Below, piece by piece: positions 8,689 to 16,971 of a stretch of 64,000 nucleotides of DNA (positions are counted from its first letter, which is position 1; each line of letters starts with the position of its first letter). The position numbers and the translations under genes are program-made. Where the stretch lies: assembly GCF_009724685.1 (NCBI RefSeq), contig NZ_WMEF01000007.1:1-64000 (forward strand). Reading direction: 5' to 3'. The notes below the pieces were generated by a model. The model was given only the letters and a program-made list of their open reading frames with translations. It searched no databases and was not told the origin of the DNA. This DNA comes from Lysinibacillus cavernae. Lineage in GTDB: Bacteria > Bacillota > Bacilli > Bacillales_A > Planococcaceae.

Positions 8689-9615
8689 ATGAACATAATT
8701 GATTTACATTGTGATGCGCTTTTAAAATTAACCACTCTTGAAACGGCAAATTTTGCAGAGGATGTGCGTATACATGCCAATCAAAAAAGATTGCAATTAG
8801 GGCAAATAGAGGCTCAAGTATTCGCCATCTTTATTGACCCAAAAATCTCACAAAATCTGCAATTTCTTGAGGTCATGCGTCAAATTGAAGCATTTCATAC
8901 GCATGTATTACAAACAGAGGGCATGGTTCATATTACAGATTGGACACAGTTAGATCAATTAGCTACACATGAAATAGGAGCCATTTTAAGCTTAGAGGGC
9001 TGTAGTGCAATTGGCGAAGATGTAACAAAGCTCACAGCGGTACTCGATGCTGGTGTAAAATTAGTAGGTTTAACGTGGAATGAAGAAAATGCTGTAGCTC
9101 ACGGGGCTGAACAGGATGCAAGTCTTGGATTGAAGCCATTTGGTAAAGAGGTCATACAATTACTAAATGAGCGAGATATTATTATTGATGTCTCACATCT
9201 AAATGAACAAAGCTTTTGGGATGTATTGCCGTTAGCAAAGCATATACTCGCAAGTCATAGTAATGCACGTGCACTATGTGACCACCCACGTAATTTAACA
9301 GATGCGCAGGCAAAGGCACTTGTCGAACACGGGGGACATATCCATGTTGTTTACTTCCCACACTTTATTGGTAAAGATGCAACACTCGACCATTTAGTCG
9401 ATCATGTGGAGCATTTAGCCAAACTAGTAGGTGTCCAGCATTTAGGGTTAGGGTCAGATTTTGATGGTATTAATGTGACTGTCAATGGTTTAGCTCACGC
9501 AGGAGAGGCACAAAATTTATTAGAGGCATTACGTGCACGCTTTTCAGACGAAGAAGTGCATGGCATAGCTAGTCAAAATTTCAGACGCTATGTAAAAAAA
9601 GCAGCAACCCGTTAA
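8689..9615 (+). CDS. Membrane dipeptidase, peptidase family M19
   Basis: A 308-residue zinc dipeptidase of the renal-dipeptidase family, cleaving dipeptides including those with a C-terminal D-residue. Metal ligands are visible as His7 and Asp9 (DLHCD), Glu of LSLEGC (about 103), and later His residues in DVSHLNEQ and LASHSNAR. GSDFDGI near residue 264 is the family C-terminal motif. No signal peptide is present, so it is cytoplasmic. GAGGTGAGG precedes the ATG by a few bases. It fits the peptide-scavenging lifestyle suggested by the rest of the window. Confidence 0.92.
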   Translation: MNIIDLHCDALLKLTTLETANFAEDVRIHANQKRLQLGQIEAQVFAIFIDPKISQNLQFLEVMRQIEAFHTHVLQTEGMVHITDWTQLDQLATHEIGAILSLEGCSAIGEDVTKLTAVLDAGVKLVGLTWNEENAVAHGAEQDASLGLKPFGKEVIQLLNERDIIIDVSHLNEQSFWDVLPLAKHILASHSNARALCDHPRNLTDAQAKALVEHGGHIHVVYFPHFIGKDATLDHLVDHVEHLAKLVGVQHLGLGSDFDGINVTVNGLAHAGEAQNLLEALRARFSDEEVHGIASQNFRRYVKKAATR

Positions 9616-9623
9616 GGCTGCCG
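9593..9623 (-). terminator. Probable terminator of menA
   Basis: Read on the minus strand, a GGCAGC/GCTGCT hairpin with an 11-base loop is followed by a run of seven T. It lies inside the 3' end of the convergent dipeptidase gene. Confidence 0.5.
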
Positions 9624-9630
9624 CACTCTT

Positions 9631-10551
9631 TTAATAAAAGAAATAATGCATTAACAATCCGATTCCTAATAGAAAGCCGAAGAATGTATTGGTTTGCGCT
9701 GTATATTTCATCGCAGGCATCACTTCTTTGGCTTCTTTTTTGTCTCGGAAAATTTGAATGGCACGTAATGGTTTTGGAATACTTAGAAAGATAATTAATG
9801 CCCAAAAAGTAATGCCATCAACGGCTACAAGGGCGATCACCCATAAATACGAGACGATAAAAAACCCAGATAATACAGAAATCGCATTATCACGTCCTAC
9901 TAATATAGCCAATGTTTTTCGTCCACCCTCGGTATCGCCAACAATATCACGTATATTGTTGGATAACATAATGGCACCGACTAAAATCATACTTGGTACA
10001 GAAAGCAAAACAGCATCAAGTGTCACTGTAAGCGTTTGAATATAGAAGGCAATTAACACAATCCCCATACCCATTACCGCTCCAGAGACAATTTCTCCAA
10101 AAGGCGAGTAAGCGATTGGATAGGGTCCACCTGTATATAAGAAACCAATAAGCATACAAACTAGTCCGACAGCTGCTAACCACCAAGATGTTGAGGCACA
10201 TATGTAAATGCCAAGAAGCATGGCAATGGCATAAAAGCTTAACGCAATCAACATAATTGTTTTTGGTTGTACACCGTGACGGACAATTGTTCCGCCAATA
10301 CCGACAGAATGCTCGTTATCTAATCCTAATTTGTAATCATAATATTCATTGAACATATTCGTTGCTGCTTGAATAAGCATACTTGCAATGAGCATAGCAA
10401 AAAATAGTCCAAAATCAATTGTTTCTTTTTCAATTGCTAGAGCAATTGCAGTTCCTAGGAATACTGGAACAAATGAAGCGGTTAAAGTGTGTGGACGTGT
10501 TAAATGCCACCAAACTTTAAAACCCCTATCAGCTTCAATGACTTTGGTCAT
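9631..10551 (-). CDS. menA: 1,4-dihydroxy-2-naphthoate prenyltransferase
   Basis: A 306-residue integral membrane UbiA-family prenyltransferase. It attaches the polyprenyl side chain to 1,4-dihydroxy-2-naphthoate to make demethylmenaquinone. The first Asp-rich motif NEYYDYKLGLD lies near residues 69-79 and the second, NNIRDIVGDTEGGRKT, near 198-213. About eight to nine hydrophobic segments are visible. GAAGGAGAG lies upstream of the ATG. It is divergent from menF with about 250 bases between, so the membrane step and the ring-forming steps sit side by side but in separate transcripts. Confidence 0.95.
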   Translation of the reverse strand: MTKVIEADRGFKVWWHLTRPHTLTASFVPVFLGTAIALAIEKETIDFGLFFAMLIASMLIQAATNMFNEYYDYKLGLDNEHSVGIGGTIVRHGVQPKTIMLIALSFYAIAMLLGIYICASTSWWLAAVGLVCMLIGFLYTGGPYPIAYSPFGEIVSGAVMGMGIVLIAFYIQTLTVTLDAVLLSVPSMILVGAIMLSNNIRDIVGDTEGGRKTLAILVGRDNAISVLSGFFIVSYLWVIALVAVDGITFWALIIFLSIPKPLRAIQIFRDKKEAKEVMPAMKYTAQTNTFFGFLLGIGLLMHYFFY

Positions 10552-10798
10552 AAGGTCTTTCTCTCCTTCAAATGTTGTCGACTCTTCTTATTTTATACGA
10601 AGATTGAGAAAATGGGTAGGTTCACAGCTTATTACATACTGTTTAATGAAAAAAAGTGATACAATAGAACATGCATTTATGAACTGAAAATAAAAATTGG
10701 GTTATTAGCAACGGTACGAATAACAGTGTTGCCAACCAAAAAATGATGTGTTTTAGTCATCATTGATTATGTACATTGCAACAACGGAGGTAATTTTC
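10552..10798. other. Divergent menA/menF control region
   Basis: This gap holds a TACAAT -10-like box at 10660-10665 with a poor -35. It then holds two sets of inverted repeats in the likely menF leader. GTTATT and AATAAC (about 10701-10723) compete with GCAAC and GTTGC (about 10708-10731). AATGATG pairs with CATCATT (about 10742-10764). No known riboswitch consensus was recognised. Confidence 0.4.
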
Positions 10799-12184
10799 AT
10801 GCAACAGAAGTGGTACCAAGCCACAGAAGTAGAAGTGGACTCTTTGGGCCAAAGCCTTCATTTTTATATGGAAACAATTGAAGTAAGTCGCTTATCTGCA
10901 CTGGCGTTCTATGCAGCAGGCGAAGAGTGTTATAAAGGTGAACGATTTTATTGGCAAAATAGAGAAAAAACAATGACTTTAGTTGGACTAGGACATGCTC
11001 ATACCATTCAAAACAACGCTAAACATGAACGCTTTGATGCTGTGGAAGCGGAATGGAAAAACTTAACGAAAAACTGTCTGCAGGAACAAAGCGAACTACA
11101 GCCTATATTGTTTGGTGGTTTTACATTTGATCCACAAAATAATGTTGACGGAGAATGGACGGATTTTCCAGAATCTTTTTTTGCATTAGCAACATTCCAA
11201 CTTGTGATACGTGATGATAAAGCATACGTGAGCATTCATCTTTTGACAAAAGATCAGCAAGCGGAGGCGAAGCTCGAATCTTTAAGAAAAGAGAGAGATC
11301 ATTTAATTCATGCAGCTCAGGTTAAAGAAGTGAAAACGTATACAAAGCCTGAAATAACAAGTTATTTTGAGCCATATAAAGAACCTTATCTATCCTCAAT
11401 TAACCAAGTGACAGCATTAATTAAACAGAAAAAGGCAGATAAGGTTGTGATTGCACGCTCCCTTGCATTGCAATTTAAAGAGCAGGTATCTGCGCCACAA
11501 GTGCTTTCTCAAATTATTCATGAGCAGCCAGAAAGCTATTTATTTGGTCTTGAGCGTAAGAATTTATTGTTTTTTGGTGCATCGCCTGAACGTCTTGTCA
11601 AGGTAGAAGATGGTCGTGCGTTTTCTTCTTGCGTCGCTGGCTCAATTAAACGAGGCAAGACAGCAGAGGAAGACGAGGCTTTTGGACAAAGTTTATTAAA
11701 TGATCCAAAAAACGGTGGTGAGCACCAATATGTTGTCGATATGATTGCGGATACATTCCGTAAAAATTGTGTGGACATGACAGTACCAGATAGACCTCGT
11801 TTATTAAAAATACGAGATATTCAACATTTATACACACCTGTAGAAGGTCAGTTAAATAAGGAAGCCACGATATTACAACTTACAAAATCACTACATCCAA
11901 CGCCAGCTTTAGGTGGTGTACCACGCAAAGAAGCGTTATCTGCCATTCGTAAATATGAGCCGATGAACCGTGGTCTGTATGCTGCACCAATTGGCTGGAT
12001 GGACGCAGAGGGTAACGGTGAATTTGCAGTCGCTATACGATCAGCAGCATTACTAAGTGATAAAGCTTATTTATATGCGGGTGGCGGTATTGTAGCAGAT
12101 TCGGAACCACAATCTGAATATGAAGAAACATTAGTGAAATTCCGTCCAATGCTTCGTGCGCTAGGGGGACAATTACATGAGTGA
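10799..12184 (+). CDS. menF: Isochorismate synthase (menaquinone-specific)
   Basis: A 461-residue chorismate-using enzyme that makes isochorismate, the first committed step of menaquinone synthesis. The C-terminal chorismate-binding domain is clear: KADKVVIARS, FGASPERLVKVEDGRAFSSCVAGSIKRG, LHPTPALGGVPRKEAL and YAAPIGWMDAEGNGEFAVAIRSA. I choose the ATG at 10799 because GGAGG lies eight bases before it. The open frame runs 12 codons further upstream without a good ribosome binding site. It overlaps menD by eight bases, so the two are translationally coupled. Confidence 0.95.
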   Translation: MQQKWYQATEVEVDSLGQSLHFYMETIEVSRLSALAFYAAGEECYKGERFYWQNREKTMTLVGLGHAHTIQNNAKHERFDAVEAEWKNLTKNCLQEQSELQPILFGGFTFDPQNNVDGEWTDFPESFFALATFQLVIRDDKAYVSIHLLTKDQQAEAKLESLRKERDHLIHAAQVKEVKTYTKPEITSYFEPYKEPYLSSINQVTALIKQKKADKVVIARSLALQFKEQVSAPQVLSQIIHEQPESYLFGLERKNLLFFGASPERLVKVEDGRAFSSCVAGSIKRGKTAEEDEAFGQSLLNDPKNGGEHQYVVDMIADTFRKNCVDMTVPDRPRLLKIRDIQHLYTPVEGQLNKEATILQLTKSLHPTPALGGVPRKEALSAIRKYEPMNRGLYAAPIGWMDAEGNGEFAVAIRSAALLSDKAYLYAGGGIVADSEPQSEYEETLVKFRPMLRALGGQLHE

Positions 12185-13892
12185 ACGAAAAGTTTTAACA
12201 GATTATGTTTATAAAATGGTCGCATCGTTAGTACAAGCTGGTGTAGAAAATGTTGTCGTCAGCCCAGGATCACGTTCAACACCACTTGCTTATGCGGTTG
12301 CTTCAACTAAACAAGTAAAAATGTATCGTCAGGTAGATGAACGCTCAGCTGCTTTCTTTGCTTTAGGGCTGGCTAAAGCTACTGCCAAGCCTGTTGTTTT
12401 ATTATGTACATCTGGCACAGCGGCAGCGAACTATTTTCCTGCGATTGTGGAGGCAAGCTATGCACGTGTTCCACTGATTGTGGTAACAGCTGACCGACCA
12501 CACGAATTACGTGAGGTAGGAGCACCACAGGCCATCAATCAGCCCAATTTATATGGTTCACATGTGAAATGGAGTGTAGATTTTCCGTTAGCAGATGGTG
12601 CTGCCCAAACTTTACCTTTTATTGAGCGTCATCTTGCACGTGCAGTAGCAATTGCTACGAGTGCACCTTTTGGACCAGTACATATTAATGTACCTTTCCG
12701 TGAGCCTTTATTAATTGATCTACAGAATGAGCTACCAGCAGTGACTTTCAAGCACAGCAGTATAGGACAATTAGTACCATCGAGTGCGAATCTGCAAGAG
12801 CTTTCCTCTATTTTGCAATCGACTAAAAAAGGCTTTATTATTATTGGTGAATTAGCTCTTGGTACAGACTTATCAATCGTCTGGGAATTTGTACGTCAGT
12901 TGAAGTGGCCAGTAGTTGTTGAAAGCTTATCGAATATGCGTGCATCCGTACCAGAGGATTGTTTACCGTATATGGTGACAACGTACGATGCCATTATGAA
13001 GAGCGAGGATTTTAAAGCACTTGTTCAACCGGATACAGTTTTACGTATAGGTGCACAGCCTATCTCGAAATTTATCATGCAATTTATTGCAAAATCACAA
13101 CCAAATGCCTATGTGATTATTGATGAAGATCCTATGTTTAGAGATGCTACTGGCGTATCTACACATTTTATTCATGCCAGTATCGGGCAATGGTTGACAC
13201 AATTGGGGATCGCTAACACAGCGCTGGAAGCGACATATTTAGCCGAATGGCAAAAAGCGAATCAGCTTGCTTCACTCTACATTGAACAGCATTCAGAAGT
13301 AGAAAAAGATGAAGGTGCTATGGTTAGCCGTTTACTGAAAATGATTCCTGATGGTAGTGATATTTTCGTTAGCAGTAGTATGCCAGTGCGTGATATCGAT
13401 ACATTTTTGTTAGCAACACCGAAGGATTTACGTATTTTTGCAAATAGAGGAACGAACGGAATTGATGGCGTAGTATCCACGGCTATGGGCTTAAGTAGAG
13501 GAAATGACCGAGAAACCTATTTGCTGATTGGTGATTTAGCCTTTTTACATGATGTGAATGGTCTAATTGCATCAAGATATCAGGAATGTAACTTAACGAT
13601 TCTTGTGATGAATAATGATGGTGGCGGTATCTTTTCTTATTTACCACAGTCAACTGTGGAAGCTCATTATGAGGATCTATTTGGCACACCAACAGCACTT
13701 GAATTCCGTGATATTGCCCATATGTATGATATGGACTATGTCCGTGTAGAGACGATCTCCGAGCTTTCAGAGAAGGTTTCTACAAGTAAGAAACGTCCGT
13801 TGCGTTTGGTGGAAATTTTTACAGATAGAACAGAGAATGTCAATGCTCATCGAGAGCTATGGAATCGTATTAATGCGGAGTTAAAAGCATGA
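12177..13892 (+). CDS. menD: SEPHCHC synthase
   Basis: A 571-residue thiamine-diphosphate enzyme that joins isochorismate with 2-oxoglutarate to make 2-succinyl-5-enolpyruvyl-6-hydroxy-3-cyclohexene-1-carboxylate. Visible features are the N-terminal ThDP pyrimidine domain (VVVSPGSRSTPLAYA, and VDERSAAFFALGLAKATAKP with its catalytic Glu). The C-terminal pyrophosphate domain includes the Mg/ThDP motif GDLAFLHDVNGL...NNDGGGIF. The length is normal for MenD (about 560-580). It overlaps menF by 8 bases and menH by 4, which is a typical tightly coupled men operon. Confidence 0.96.
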   Translation: MSERKVLTDYVYKMVASLVQAGVENVVVSPGSRSTPLAYAVASTKQVKMYRQVDERSAAFFALGLAKATAKPVVLLCTSGTAAANYFPAIVEASYARVPLIVVTADRPHELREVGAPQAINQPNLYGSHVKWSVDFPLADGAAQTLPFIERHLARAVAIATSAPFGPVHINVPFREPLLIDLQNELPAVTFKHSSIGQLVPSSANLQELSSILQSTKKGFIIIGELALGTDLSIVWEFVRQLKWPVVVESLSNMRASVPEDCLPYMVTTYDAIMKSEDFKALVQPDTVLRIGAQPISKFIMQFIAKSQPNAYVIIDEDPMFRDATGVSTHFIHASIGQWLTQLGIANTALEATYLAEWQKANQLASLYIEQHSEVEKDEGAMVSRLLKMIPDGSDIFVSSSMPVRDIDTFLLATPKDLRIFANRGTNGIDGVVSTAMGLSRGNDRETYLLIGDLAFLHDVNGLIASRYQECNLTILVMNNDGGGIFSYLPQSTVEAHYEDLFGTPTALEFRDIAHMYDMDYVRVETISELSEKVSTSKKRPLRLVEIFTDRTENVNAHRELWNRINAELKA

Positions 13893-14698
13893 CAAAAAGG
13901 ATGATTCGCGGCCTTGAAACGCATATTGAACTGTGGAATCAAGATGCTTCATACACACTGGTTGCTTTACATGGATTTACGGGTAGCACGGCTACGTGGC
14001 ACAATCTAGCACAAGCTCTACCCAATGTGCGTGTCATTGCCATTGATTTGATTGGGCATGGAAAAACAGTTATTCCAAAGCAGATAAAACGTTTTTCTAT
14101 GGAGGAACAATTAAAGGATTTAGAAGAAATCTTTACCCAGCTCGATATAGAGAAATTTACGCTATTAGGTTATTCAATGGGTGGAAGAATTGCATTATCG
14201 TACGCCATTGCATACCCAGACCGTGTTCAAAAGCTCATTTTAGAAAGCACTTCTCCAGGATTACGTACAATCGGAGAGCGAAATGAGCGTTGTGAGCGAG
14301 ATGAAGCACTGGCACAAAAAATAGTTGCAAATGGTTTACAATCATTTGTTGATGCATGGCAGAATATACCTCTTTTTGATACCCAGCATCGCCTACCTAA
14401 AAATGTGCAAGTGGCTATTCGAGCAGAAAGACTTTCACAGAGGGCAGAAGGACTGGCAGGGAGCTTAAGAGGTATTGGTACAGGTGTACAGCCTTCGAAT
14501 TGGGATAGGTTGGTGCAATTAGAAATACCTGTCCTATTAATTACAGGCTCATTGGATGAGAAATTTTGTAAAATTGCACTAGAAATGAAAGCGCTAATAA
14601 ATACTGTTAGGCATATGACAGTAAATAACGCTGGACATGCAATTCATGTGGAAAATCCCGCTGAGTTTGCTACAATAGTAGAGGAGTATTTAACGTAA
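13889..14698 (+). CDS. menH: SHCHC synthase (alpha/beta hydrolase)
   Basis: A 269-residue alpha/beta-hydrolase that removes pyruvate from the MenD product to give 2-succinyl-6-hydroxy-2,4-cyclohexadiene-1-carboxylate. The nucleophile elbow GYSMGG (Ser about 91) is intact, with oxyanion motif LHGFTGSTATW near residues 27-37. The acid (LITGSLDEKF) and the C-terminal His (NAGHAIHVENP) are present. The ATG overlaps the menD stop (ATGA). It corresponds to B. subtilis YtxM. Confidence 0.93.
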   Translation: MTKRMIRGLETHIELWNQDASYTLVALHGFTGSTATWHNLAQALPNVRVIAIDLIGHGKTVIPKQIKRFSMEEQLKDLEEIFTQLDIEKFTLLGYSMGGRIALSYAIAYPDRVQKLILESTSPGLRTIGERNERCERDEALAQKIVANGLQSFVDAWQNIPLFDTQHRLPKNVQVAIRAERLSQRAEGLAGSLRGIGTGVQPSNWDRLVQLEIPVLLITGSLDEKFCKIALEMKALINTVRHMTVNNAGHAIHVENPAEFATIVEEYLT

Positions 14699-14767
14699 TA
14701 TTAATATACGATTACGTTAGCGCCTCGCTAGTAACGAGACGAATTTAATGATATAGGAGGCAATTCA

Positions 14768-15586
14768 ATGACACGTCAATGGACAACATTACATACTTAT
14801 GAAGACATTAAGTATGAGTTCTATAACGGTATCGCAAAAATTACGATTAACCGTCCAGAAGTGCGCAATGCATTCCGCCCAAAAACGGTTATGGAAATGA
14901 TTGACGCATTCTCACGTGCACGCGATGACAAAAATATCGGTGTAATTATTTTAACAGGTGAAGGTGAACATGCTTTCTGCTCAGGCGGAGACCAAAAAGT
15001 TCGCGGACATGGTGGCTATGTTGGAGAAGATGAAATCCCACGTCTAAACGTTCTTGATTTACAACGTTTAATCCGTGTTATTCCAAAACCTGTAGTTGCA
15101 ATGGTTGCAGGCTATGCAATTGGTGGAGGACACGTATTACATGTTGTCTGTGACTTAACAATTGCTGCTGACAATGCTCGCTTTGGACAAACTGGACCAA
15201 AAGTAGGTTCATTTGATGCAGGTTATGGCTCAGGCTATCTTGCTCGTATTATTGGTCATAAAAAGGCACGTGAAATTTGGTACCTTTGCCGTCAATACGA
15301 TGCACAGCAAGCACTTGATATGGGCTTAGTCAATACGGTTGTTCCTTATGAGCAATTAGAAGATGAAACAGTTCAATGGTGTGAAGAAATGCTAGAAATG
15401 TCACCAACTGCACTACGCTTCTTAAAAGCAGCGATGAATGCAGATACAGATGGCTTAGCAGGACTTCAACAAATGGCTGGTGACGCTACACTTCTTTACT
15501 ACACAACAGATGAAGCAAAAGAAGGTCGCGACGCATTCAAAGAAAAACGTCAACCAGATTTTGGTCAATTCCCAAGATTCCCTTGA
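14768..15586 (+). CDS. menB: 1,4-dihydroxy-2-naphthoyl-CoA synthase
   Basis: A 272-residue crotonase-fold enzyme that closes the second ring of the naphthoquinone from O-succinylbenzoyl-CoA. Oxyanion-hole motifs are [14 protein letters not shown] (about 69-82) and [38 protein letters not shown]. The C-terminus ends in [11 protein letters not shown], typical of MenB. An AGGAGG ribosome binding site precedes the ATG. A 70-base gap separates it from menH, and a strong terminator follows, so in this genome menB is the end of the menFDHB transcript. Confidence 0.96.
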   Translation: MTRQWTTLHTYEDIKYEFYNGIAKITINRPEVRNAFRPKTVMEMIDAFSRARDDKNIGVIILTGEGEHAFCSGGDQKVRGHGGYVGEDEIPRLNVLDLQRLIRVIPKPVVAMVAGYAIGGGHVLHVVCDLTIAADNARFGQTGPKVGSFDAGYGSGYLARIIGHKKAREIWYLCRQYDAQQALDMGLVNTVVPYEQLEDETVQWCEEMLEMSPTALRFLKAAMNADTDGLAGLQQMAGDATLLYYTTDEAKEGRDAFKEKRQPDFGQFPRFP

Positions 15587-15598
15587 TTGTTAAGGGAT

Positions 15599-15635
15599 AA
15601 AAAGCTCGTATCTTTTTGGAGATACGAGCTTTTTT
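15599..15635 (+). terminator. Terminator after menB
   Basis: AAAAAGCTCGTATCT pairs with AGATACGAGCTTTTT (15 bp, 6-base loop) and continues in T. It separates menFDHB from the repeat array and menE. Confidence 0.93.
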
Positions 15636-15670
15636 GTATTTTAGGAAGAGGGGTGAATTGAAGTATTAAA

Positions 15671-16906
15671 GTGTTGAATAGCAGGCTAAATGAGGATAGT
15701 GCAGGACTTTAAATAAGAGAGACGGATAGAAGACTCAAATTGGTGGATAGAACTGCGAAGTGTTGGATAGAGTTCAAAATGTGAAGGATAGCGCAGCACT
15801 TGCAATAAAAGTGGCGGATAGAAGACTCAAATTGGTGGATAGAACTTGCGAAGTGTTGGATAGAACTCAAAATGTGAAGGATAGAGCAGGGCTTGCAATA
15901 AAAGTGACGGATAGAATCCTCAAATTGGTGGATAGAAATCTCAAATTGGTGGATAGAACTTGCAAAGTGTTGGATAGAACTCAAAATGTGAAGGATAGAG
16001 TAGTACTTGCAATAAAAGTGGCGGATAGAATCCTCAAAATGGTGGATAGAACTTGCAAAGTGTAGGATAGAACTCAAAATGTGAAGGATAGCACAGGACT
16101 TGCAATAAAAGTAGCGGATAGAAGTCTTAGAGTGTTGGATAGAACTTGCAAAGTGTAGGATAGAACTCAAAATGTGAAGGATAGAGCAGTACTTGCAATA
16201 AAAGTGACGGATAGAATCCTCAAAATGGTGGATAGAACTTGCAAAGTGTAGGATAGAACTCAAAATGTGAAGGATAGAGCAGCACTTTGAATAAGAGAGG
16301 CGGATAGAAGTCTCAAAATGGTGGATAGAACTTGCAAAGTGTAGGATAGAACTCAAAATGTGAAGGATAGAGCAGCACTTTGAATAAGAGAGGCGGATAG
16401 AAGTCTCAAAATGGTGGATAGAACTTGCAAAGTGTAGGATAGAACTCAAAATGTGAAGGATAGAGCAGTCCTCTGAATAAGAGAGGCGGATAGAAGTCTC
16501 AAAATGGTGGATAGAACTTGCAAAGTGTAGGATAGAACTCAAAATGTGATGGATAGCGCAGGACTTGCAATAAAAGTGGTGGATAGAAGTCTCAAAGTGG
16601 TGGATAGAACTTGCAAAGTGTTGGATAGAGCTCAAAATGTGAAGGATAGAGCAGGACTTGCAATAAAAGTGACGGATAGAATCCTCAAAGTGGTGGATAG
16701 AACTTGCAAAGTGGTGGATAGAACTCAAAATGTGAAGGATAGAGTAGTACTCTGAAAAGAGAGACGGATAAAACCCTCAAATTAGTGGATAGAACTTGCA
16801 AAGTGTTGGATAGAACTCCAAATGTGAAGGATAGCGCAGCACTTTGAATAAGAAAGCCGGATAGAACCCTCAATGTGAAGGATAGAGCTATGAATGCAAT
16901 GGATAG
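15671..16906. repeat. 93-bp tandem repeat array built on GGATAG modules
   Basis: About 12.5 tandem copies of a 93-bp unit. Each unit has four modules of 21, 30, 21 and 21 bases, and almost every module begins GGATAG. Copies of GGATAGAACTTGC start at 15837, 15951, 16044, 16137, 16230, 16323, 16416, 16509, 16602, 16695 and 16787. Spacing is 93 except 114 once (one extra 21-base module) and 92 at the right end. A shorter first copy is at 15745. The 30-base module has two alleles, one with CTTGCAATAAAAGT and one with CTTTGAATAAGAGAGG. They occur in blocks: one B, five A, three B, two A, two B. Edge copies are degenerate. The array fills the gap between menB and menE. Function unknown. Confidence 0.95.
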
Positions 16907-16971
16907 TCCGTCATCTAATAGACAAAGTATAGGGGAAAGCGTTAAGATGTAGGGTGATTGGAGTGACAACT

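Noticed and set aside
14701..14760. Small inverted repeat (CTCG/CGAG) between menH and menB as terminator
   Set aside because: The stem is only about four bases long with no T-run, so internal termination is unlikely.
15760..16065. Plus-strand coding frame through the repeats (DRTCKVLDRTQNVKDR type)
   Set aside because: It is interrupted by TAG and TGA in many repeat copies and has no convincing start or ribosome binding site.
15671..16906. CRISPR array
   Set aside because: The repeats are long (93 bp), contiguous and modular, without unique spacers, and no cas genes are near.
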